From Endomychus coccineus (Eukaryota; Arthropoda; Insecta; Coleoptera; Endomychidae): 64,000 nucleotides of DNA. Positions 55,990 through 64,000 of the stretch are shown in pieces. The first letter of the stretch is position 1, and each line of letters begins with the position of its first letter. Below the pieces are notes generated by a model that searched no databases, was not told the origin of the DNA, and saw nothing but the letters and a program-made list of their open reading frames with translations. The DNA lies in assembly GCA_958510875.1 (NCBI GenBank), contig OY294067.1, positions 145,332,940 through 145,396,939 on the forward strand, read 5' to 3'. The translations under genes and the position numbers were made by a program.

Positions 55990-56480
55990 ACAATCCACAA
56001 ATCAGGAACTTGCAGACATGGATTTTTTGTAATGGCAATGCACGTGCGGCTGAGCGCGAATATCGTAGGCGATTTCCAAACAGAAGAATACCTGTGCGTA
56101 TTCATAGTAATTTGAGTGATCATGACCATTTCCGACTTGGTCGTGGACAAGAAAGAGCTTTAAGAGGACATAATATGGAAAATATACTAAATGGCCTCGA
56201 CAATAATTCGCAAGTCAGAACATTCACTGGAGCTATGAAATCCATCTTCACAAGGAATGGAGAGTTCAATATGTACAACACCCATGTATGGCCAACTGAG
56301 ATTCTCAGCGTGGTATGACGATCTAATGTTCAGCATCGTAACTCTGCAATTACATGGGCTGGAATGATAAGGGGTCAACTGATTGGTCCGGTCGTGTTAC
56401 CCAACCGCCTCAATGCGCATGATTATCATAATCTCCACATTATTTTTGGAGTTGTGGAACTCACACTGAGTCGCTTCCAA
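55990..56480 (+). pseudogene. Mariner-like transposase remnant, DUF4817 type (copy 4)
   Basis: The frame 55953-56318 has QTWIFCNGNARAAEREYRRR and FPNRRIPVRIHSNLSDHDHF, the N-terminal helix-turn-helix typical of these transposases, then jumps to FTRNGEFNMYNTHVWPTE, the segment after the first catalytic Asp, so the linker and that Asp are deleted. In other frames NSAITWAGMIRGQLIGPVVL then PNRLNAHDYHNL continues. Nothing remains of the second and third catalytic blocks. The family differs from copies 1-3 at this level. Confidence 0.7.
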
Positions 56481-59400
56481 ACTTTATGAGCCACAAGCGA
56501 TATAAGTCGTCGAGTGAGAATGTGCATTGAAAAGATATCATAGTTTCTGTTCTTGTAAATTGGACTTATTAAATTTTGATATTACTCATTTTGTTCTGAC
56601 TGCTTATGATTCGTTGAACATTATTACTGTAATTCCAGGATCGAGAAGTCACACACACACAGAGAAACTGGAGTAGTTTCTTATCCTGTCGTCTTCCTAT
56701 TTCACGCGCCCCTATGAAATTGTTCGCTAAAACGAAAGTAATTTGTACTATGATTTGATAAAGCAATTTTGTTCAATGTAACAATACTTTTAAATCAATT
56801 TCACTCGGAAATGGTACACCTGATCGATACGGAACAATATTTTTATTATGTAAAAAGATCTAAATATTCAAAATTCGATACATATCCCCAACCTATTTTA
56901 TACACTACTGAATAAAATTTTGAAATAATTTCTTATTCATGGTTTGGGCATAGAAACGTTAGTTCTTGTTCCAAATTGCATCATTTTGTCGAATGCTAAT
57001 ATACAGAAAATACCGTCTTCAGGAGCCCACCTTAAGCAGGCCCTGGCTCCTTTATGAGTCATCCTAATTTTGGAGTGATTCTAGTTGGAAATCTGAACTA
57101 TCTTGAGAATAATGGAATATCTGTCTATATATCATAGAAAAGAATATTTTTTCGGCTGAACCATGCAATGCTATGGAGGAATGTTGCACCAATTCAGTTG
57201 AAAGTAAAATTCTTCGGTCTAATAGCGAAGAGCACACTTAGATTCAACTGAAATCAAATAATGTTAATGTGCATGTCTTATCCTGTGACAGTAAAAGAGC
57301 GAATTATCCATTCCATCAGAAGCTATCAGCTGTAGGATAAGAATCTAAATGAAAACCAATTCACATATCAAGTTATACGTCCGATTCGATCCGATAAATT
57401 CAATGAGTTCGTGCAGCTTCAAAACCATCTTCGACATGATAAATGTTCATCCATCAGTCCTGTCATGTTATACAATACCTTCATATATAATTTTTGTTAC
57501 ACGCTATGAGTTAAATGCAGTTTTATTCTCGTGATATGTTGTACGTAGTTGGAAATTTGTAATACCAGTTATTATAGTTTACAATTTCGCAGAGCATAAT
57601 ATAGAATTAATCTTTGATCCTAATCATTTCGAGTAGTACAAATTGTTATGGTATGATGATGCAAAAGTTTACTCTTGTTATTTTAATATTTTTGTCGATT
57701 ACTCATATGGAACTAATTTGTTGACATTATATGAATACTTATTATTCACTTCTCCGGATGTTGCACGTTATTAAACAAGCACAAGCACATTGACCAAATT
57801 GTGTATGTTTCTAATGTAGACCCAGCATTATCGTTCTGGATAAAAATGAGGAATAAAATCATTAGTCACGGCCATGTTCACGTTAAAATACTCTAAATAT
57901 GTGAACAGGCTTAATGGGCTGCAATTCCGCATAAACATATTAGGAGATCCAATAATATTTCCAATATTTCGAAGAAATTATCGATTTGTCTCTTCGTAAA
58001 CTGTTCGGGTGCGCACTGGATCGTGAACACTTCGATATACTTCTTTCACGTGAAGTATGATGGTATGTCCTGAACCCGGCAATAGTGCATACGAAAACAT
58101 TCTGTTCGGTTGTCACATGTAAGGTAGGATGCGGAGATGCGAAGTTCTGGTAAAAGTTTATTCCTATTTAACTTGTATAAAGTTCGTAACGAATATTATT
58201 CTTTTCAATCAATATCTTTCATTAATTTCTCAGAGAAATATTTATCAACTCTATTTCCATTCCCCCACAAAAATATCCTATTATATTCCTATACATAAGG
58301 AATCAGATGTTAATAATTTTTTGGAATAGAACTTGTAGATAATAAGTTTTTTCTGTAGAAATTTCCGAAGAGTAGTGTTTTTCTTATGAATGCGAGGGCG
58401 GCATCTCTTTCGATATATAGCATGGCATTATTCAAAGTGTTTTATATTTTCGAGCGGGCATATTCAGAAACGAACTGGATGAAGCCTTGAAGTCTGGCAC
58501 TTTACTAGGTTTTTTTTTCTGTTTCTAAGTTCCTGTTAGATGTAATCTTAACTTGTAATCCCACAGACTTGTCCCTGGTGATGCTAAGATTCTTTTGAGA
58601 AGATAAGGAAACGCTTTGTAGAGAACATTGGTCAAATCCTTCTATTTCAATTTTACAAATGCTAACTCATCCAGTCTTTAGAGTCCCTGAAATTTGAAAG
58701 CTCAGGTACTGCCTGTCGACGAGGCGACTGTAGAATTAAACAGGTTGCTTTGATTGCCTGCGCCAGGAATTGTACACTATATATCAACGATCTGATTACG
58801 TCAGCTTTCCGCTGCATGCGGAATGCGCATGAGTCTGACGTCAAACAACCGAGAGGAGACAAGGACATAGAGTTATCTTTATATTTCAACCGCGTAAATG
58901 CGACAAGTACTATCATCTATAGCTGGTATACGGGTGAAAGTGAGTTAGGAACTTCATCACTTGCACAGATTAATTTATCGGTATGTAGAAACACACATGG
59001 GTGATGAATTTTTTTCCATAATCCTCGTTGTATTTGTCGTGTTACATCAGTTTTTATATGTCATTAAAACTAGTTAATAATGAATTTTATTATTATTCTC
59101 ATGAAAATCAATACAACACTTATTTGAATTTGACTCAATACCATTCAACATTCTTCAAATGACTCTGAGCTGAACCGTTTTTGGTCATAAGGGTATATTT
59201 TATTTGCGTAGTGTACTTTTCAGAGCGGAAACGCTGTGCTATTTGTTACATTAATGTGAATCGACTATTAATTATCTCAATCTGACATCTTACAATAATT
59301 CTTTCGAATTTTATATATTTTTTTGCGACTCAAGAATCATGAGAATCTTATCTTTTGGAAATAATCGATCTTGATAGTATATGTATGCTCACTGCTTTGA

Positions 59401-60740
59401 ATAGGAAGAGTTAGACCAGGCAACATTGAAGTAATTTTTGCATTAAGTATTTCTCTCGAATTGTCACATTCCTTTACAGTTGGGGAAATATCAGATTGGT
59501 TTGAATGGCGAACTAACTAATAAACAAAATAAATATGTTTTTGTACACGGTTATTATTCTGCTTTTTCTTTTCCAGAAATTCACTCAGATGATGTAACAC
59601 TTCATGTAAATTTTTCGTTTCTATTAAATTGATGTTCATCACAGACTGGAATCAGAAAAGAATGTCGGAATAGAATGTGCAAAGTTCATTTATGGCCGAT
59701 TCGAGTAAAAGGAATCGGACTTCTGTTTGGAAGTACCTAGAATGTTTGAAAAAAGACACGATTGGCTCAAACAGAGTTAGACGTAATATTTGTTAGTGAT
59801 AATTCTTGCGAAGAACAAAACACCAAATTATGACAGGCACAGGCCTGTACCGACTTCCCGTGAAATCATTATGTTTCATCAATAGTGTTTTTTGCAAAGG
59901 AGCATTCTCAGAATGTGGGAGACAACATACACTCTGTCATTGGGAAAATTTGGAAAGGTCTCCCGAAGGAGGGCCATTGTATCATCCTACGCAATATTTT
60001 ACATTGATAATAACAGCTAAGAACGGGTTCTACATGTTAGGTAATATAACTGTCACACGGGGAGATATAAGGCCTTGAATACGAATGATAAACCAAAAAT
60101 TACCAGAATTCGCGTCATCAAGCTCCATAAAAAGGCCCCCAGACTATAACATACAAGGCAAACTTCGGGGATGAAGAGTTCTTACAATTAGTAATCACAA
60201 AAAGAACACAAAGAACAAACAAACTCCTGATTACCAATCCTCAGTGAAAAGTTTTGGAACCTTCGTATAGAGGCGAGCTTTCAATCAGTGATAACAAGAA
60301 GAAAGGTCTAGTGGCTCCAATTGATAAGAACGTCATTCCAAAATCGTATTTTACTTTCATAATTTGTAATGATGTTAAGTGTTTGTTTCTGTTTTTAGCT
60401 TTTACTTTCAAACATAATTTTTATGTTTGACTCACATAAGTCCGACTATTGAATGAAATTGAGGATAATACAAAATTAAATCGAGCGGTTGAAAACGTAC
60501 ACTGCTCAATACTAATTAAAAAAGCACTGCTGCATTTCTAACAATTGGATATAACGTCGTTTACTGATCCGGGTTATTAACAATATTGAATAGGGTACAA
60601 TGGAATACGTTAAATTAGCCATTAAGTAGGCAAGCAGTCGGATCATTTCATGTTTGAAAATTTTCAATGATTCTAATAAATTCAATTTTGATACTTTTGT
60701 ATAGAATCAAAACAATTCGGTTGCATTCATATCCGTGAGA
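56481..60740. other. No gene recognised; one GC-richer patch
   Basis: Mostly AT-rich, with short motif-free frames (57349-57534, 58129-58329, 59806-60078 plus). The patch 58680-58920 is visibly GC-richer and open on both strands (84 codons each) but matches nothing I know. It contains a perfect TGACGTCA. Confidence 0.45.
58836..58843. promoter_or_regulatory. CRE-type palindrome TGACGTCA in a GC-richer patch
   Basis: A perfect 8-bp cAMP-response-element palindrome lies next to GCATGCGGAATGCGCATG (58814-58831), which holds an NRF1-like TGCGCATG. Such sites often mark promoters, but an 8-bp match in 64 kb is not rare enough to prove one, and no exon is assigned nearby. Confidence 0.2.
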
Positions 60741-60950
60741 TCATGAATATTTTCGGAAAGGTAATTTGCAAAAGTGGAATTTGATTACTATAAATTGAAT
60801 GTCTCCTTTAATCCTAATATCTATTGAGTTACCTGTTTTGCCTATGGATTGGCTATTACAATCTGAGCACGTTAACTTATGAACTACTGTTTTTAAATTT
60901 TGTTCCATCTCTAGTATTGAAAAATGTATGATGAGAGTTTTCAAACTGTG
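60741..60950 (-). pseudogene. Penelope-like element relic 3 (GIY-YIG endonuclease fragment)
   Basis: The minus frame of 67 codons reads NLKTVVHKLTCSDCNSQSIG followed by KTGNSIDIRIKGDI. This matches the family pattern VYKL.C..C...YIG.TGRS...R.KEH, with YIG changed to SIG and the Arg lost. It is the same domain as at 14.96-15.25 kb and 33.58-33.80 kb but a clearly different sequence, so it is a third family or an older copy. The element's reverse transcriptase was not found upstream (60.95-62.2 kb). Confidence 0.7.
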
Positions 60951-62659
60951 CTGTGATGGTTACACAAGTGCTCTGAATGGATCAATCAATTATAAGCAGC
61001 TAGTTTGTGAGATGTGGCTGTGTGGAATCATCAGGGATAGATATGTATGTATAAATGAGGTTCTAAAAATATTGAATAACATCAGATTATATGTTTTGAT
61101 GATAGTTGAATCTAGAAAATTAATTTTGTTTACAGTTTCTTATTCTAACGTGAATTTGACATTTGGATGCACATTGTTGATGAAATTGAAAAATTACGAT
61201 CATTGTCATGAAGATCCTATAAAGCATGCTGGACTGTGATCTGCATATCTTCACCAGGAGGAAATATGATCTTTGGCTATATGTGAAGACATACTGTTTC
61301 CTTCTGAGATATAAATGAAAAGTTCTGCAAGTAACGGACTTAATGGAAACTCCAAGCTAGACTAGACTTTTGTGAATAGAACTTATTATTATATTGAGAA
61401 TAATTCCGACTAAAACGCAAATTGAAGGAATCTATGATATCATTTTTAAAAATAACATTCATGTCACTTTTGTCCAAGCGATTGGAGTTTATATGTTTGC
61501 ATTCAGGTATAATATAAGAATACATGGTTGAACCAAGGTGGATTTGTAAGGTAGTCTTATGCCTTTGAGATTATCCGCTGATTTTATTGATCTCCAATTG
61601 GTTCCAATCATATTTGAATAAGGTATTCAGTTTCTTTATATGTGGAACTACTGGTTTAATGGGGTATTAACTTCATGATTTTTAACCACTCAATATTGTT
61701 TTGGGATTGAGGTCTTCATGTTAATTAACTTATATTTGTCGAAGTTTGATTACATTGTATTACTATTGTGTGTGAATCATTTTCATTCTGATTAAATCTT
61801 GGGTGTCATATCTTCCTTTATTTCTATTAAATTTTGTCTACGGAATTTCAAATTTTTTCCAAATATGTGTGTTTTGGGAGAATTATTGTTGCATTGGGCC
61901 TATGCGCTTTAGTAATTATCAAGTTATTGAGTGTGATTTCGAACTGAATGGTTTCAATGTGTGTGAATCTATCGAATTTTGTTCAGGTTGTAAATGATGA
62001 TTTTTGATTAAATTTGTAAATTTTGATTCTGATAGATCTATATATTTTAAATATCGTAGTGCTAATTCTTGTTCCATTTTAATTATGTCGATTATTATTT
62101 CCATATTAATTTGAGTTGGATATTCGAGACCACAGGGATAATAACTAAGTTCCTCTTTTATCAAATTGTATATTAGGATAATCTATGATTCTTGGACTGA
62201 AATCTATAAATTTTGCGTTGCGTTTCTATGGATGAATATGCTAACTTTATCTCTAATTGAAACTTCCAAAATGTCAAATTCAATAGAATGGAGCTTGTGA
62301 GTTAATCCAGAATCTTCAGATGTAATGCAGTATGATATTTCCTTTCTATTAGTACGATCGGTTTCCATCTTTCATTCAAATCTTCTCCGCTACTGACACT
62401 GTCTTTTTGGATACAATGAACTTTAATCTCGACATGCTATTGATGTATGTCGGATTGGTAGTGGAAGTTTTTTAAAACTCTCTCGATGGAACCAAATATT
62501 CTGAGTTATCACTCCGTTCCAATCTCAACTAAAAGTATTATATCAGTGGTTCCAGACACATACACGTTCCACATGTAGCCTTAAGCCGTTGTAGACTAAT
62601 CGGTGTTATGAATGGTACCCTTACTCGAGTGAATAAAGCAGAAAGAAGGCCAAAGTAAA
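60951..62659. other. No gene recognised
   Basis: If Penelope relic 3 was once complete its reverse transcriptase should lie here on minus, but the frames (61340-61525, 61919-62164) carry no motif. AT-rich. Confidence 0.4.
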
Positions 62660-64000
62660 GGAAAGAAAACGGATGAACCGATTTCGATATTTTTCTCAAT
62701 CGATTCAGGAACTCATTTAGAAAAAATTGGACCCTTTTTTTTTCTCCCAGTATGCATTTTAGCATTTCTACAGAGGAAAATGCATCTTTTTGAATGCATT
62801 CTCAGGAGATAATATTAAAAATGTTGAAAAAATTTCCAAATACAGCCAAATTTTTTCACTCGCGGGTTTGGAGTCGCTGAACACAATTCCGGTGCCAGAT
62901 TTGAACTACAGCGCACCTGAGGCTCAAGACATCCTGGTATTATAGTCGTCTTTATGTAATTCGCAGAAAAACATTCTGCAAAGGAATCAAACCTGATAGG
63001 GAGGCACTTCCGAGCATACGGGTCATGACCAGTCATCTTCATGGACTGTTTCTCAATATGCTCTAGAATGCAATCAAATTCGCATCTCGAGGGTTTTTGG
63101 GGTCGCTGAACACGATTCTGTTGTCACATTTGTACTACGCCGTACCTGGGACTCAGGACATCCTGGTACTATTGTAGCCTCCAGCGAATCCGCAGAAATA
63201 CTTTCTGCAAAGGAATGAAACCTGTTAGGGAGGTTCTCCTTGAGCATATGGGTCATGAGCATGACAGTCAATAGTAACCTGGTGGTCGGGATACCCTGAT
63301 GACCTATTTCATTTACATGGATCGTTTTTTATTATGCTCTGAAATGCAATCAAATTGGTATCTCGGGGGGTTTGGGGTCACTGAATACGATTCCGATGCC
63401 ACATTTGAACTACGACGCACCTGGGGCGCAGGATATCCTGGTGCAATAGTCCATGACAGTCAATAGTGAGCTGATGGTCAAGATACCCTGATGATCCATG
63501 CACCAGATGCTCCGGTGATTGTTCCAAACTCCAGAAAAGTTATCAGCGATCCGAAAAACCCCGGAAAGACGAATTTGGTTTCATTTCAGAGCAAATTATA
63601 AACAATACCAGGAGGAGACCTAGGTGTTCAGGGTATCCTGACCACCAGGTGACTATCGAGTGTCATGGTCGTGACCTGTAAGCACAAGAGAAAATCCCCA
63701 ACAAGTTTCATTCCTTTGCAGGAGGTAGTTCTGCAAATTCCCTGGAGACGACGATAGTACCAGGATAATCTGAGCTCCAGGTGCGTCGTAGTTCAAGGCT
63801 GGAACCGGAATCGTGTACAGCCACCCAAAAAACATTCGAGCGAGAAATTTTGGCTGTATTTGAAAATTTTTTCAACATTTTCAATATATCTCCTAAATAT
63901 GCATTCAAGAAGATGCATTTTCATCTGTAGAGATGCTGAAATGCACATTGGAAGAAAAAATATCAAAATCGGTCGATCCGAGTTATTTTCTACCTTTTCT
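62660..64000. mobile_element. Foldback-type element with long inverted arms and internal repeats (right end at window edge)
   Basis: The left arm (62660 to about 63050) and right arm (about 63615 to 64000) are inverted copies. AAAATGTTGAAAAAATTTCC at left pairs with the complement at 63860-63886. AAAATGCATCTTTTTGAATG pairs with the complement at 63902-63921, and GATTTCGATATTTTT at 62680 with the complement near 63957-63971. Similarity runs to the last base of the window, so the outer right end is not in view. The interior holds direct repeats. No coding sequence is present. The size is at least 1.34 kb. Confidence 0.75.
62868..63480 (+). repeat. Direct repeats of about 230-275 bp inside the foldback element
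   Basis: A unit starting GGGTCGCTGAACACGATTC recurs at 62871, 63100 and 63375 (spacings about 229 and 275 bp), and once inverted at about 63806-63825. Within the unit are GCACCTGGGGC-type and CATCCTGGTA-type blocks, CTGCAAAGGAAT and GAGCATA.GGGTCATGA. The longer second unit holds an extra piece starting GCATGACAGTCAATAGT that is also present at 63452-63480. Confidence 0.8.

Noticed and set aside
57010..57055. Hairpin-like GGAGCC ... GGCTCC as an RNA gene or terminator
   Set aside because: The stem is short, interrupted and unsupported by any neighbouring gene.
61919..62164. 81-codon minus frame as the N-terminus of Penelope relic 3
   Set aside because: Position and strand would fit, but no residue pattern of the family could be matched.
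1..64000. CRISPR arrays, operons, phage or plasmid features
   Set aside because: No evenly spaced short repeats, no ribosome-binding sites with tightly packed genes; the content is eukaryotic transposons throughout.

Overview
This is an AT-rich eukaryotic window made almost entirely of transposable elements and their remains, most likely from an insect genome. The insect call rests on the mix of families: long-TIR mariner-like elements whose transposases start with a DUF4817-type helix-turn-helix, Jockey/CR1-like and RNase H-bearing LINEs, a BEL/Pao LTR element, a Ty3/gypsy-like LTR element, Penelope-like elements, a ZMYM1-type hAT and a pogo-like element. A beetle is plausible, but nothing in the sequence proves it. 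I see no operons, CRISPR arrays or prokaryotic signals. Only two coding sequences are both long and intact: a DD41D mariner-like transposase (30751-31824, minus) and a pogo-like transposase (38162-39880, plus). The only hint of a host gene is one possible terminal exon near 4.8 kb.

Layout. 0-4.1 kb: the tail of an R1-like LINE, then a decayed DD41D-type mariner bounded by TIRs of about 230 bp. 4.1-7 kb: AT-rich, with the possible exon. 7-9 kb: decayed BEL/Pao element (minus). 9-11.1 kb: two overlapping remnants of an RNase H-bearing LINE (minus). 12.4-13.1 kb: another LINE reverse transcriptase relic (minus). 14.9-16.3 kb: Penelope-like relic (minus). 18.2-20 kb: a possible LINE tail and a mariner scrap. 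20.2-33.3 kb: two related Jockey/CR1-like LINEs placed head to head. The minus copy is split by a hAT with a perfect 8-bp target duplication. The plus copy first lost its reverse transcriptase core and was then split by the intact mariner. 33.4-36.1 kb: second Penelope-like relic.

38.0-40.35 kb: complete pogo-like element with TA target duplication, terminal repeats, six copies of a 16-bp subterminal motif and a transposase ending in a cysteine-rich finger. 41.4-43.1 kb: a third mariner family, decayed. 46.7-49 kb: Ty3/gypsy-like relic (minus). 49.7-51.7 kb: LINE fragments in opposite orientations. 53.9-55.9 kb: broken copy of a repeat-protein family that I recognise by motif but cannot name with certainty. 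56-56.5 kb: a fourth mariner remnant. 60.7-60.95 kb: Penelope-type endonuclease scrap. 62.66-64.0 kb: a foldback structure with long inverted arms and internal 230-275-bp repeats, running into the window end.

The elements do not form a pathway. What the window records is an order of insertion and decay. The clearest parts of that record are the hAT and mariner insertions into the paired LINEs. The best candidates for something little described are the pogo-like element with its clustered subterminal motif and the foldback element at the right edge.
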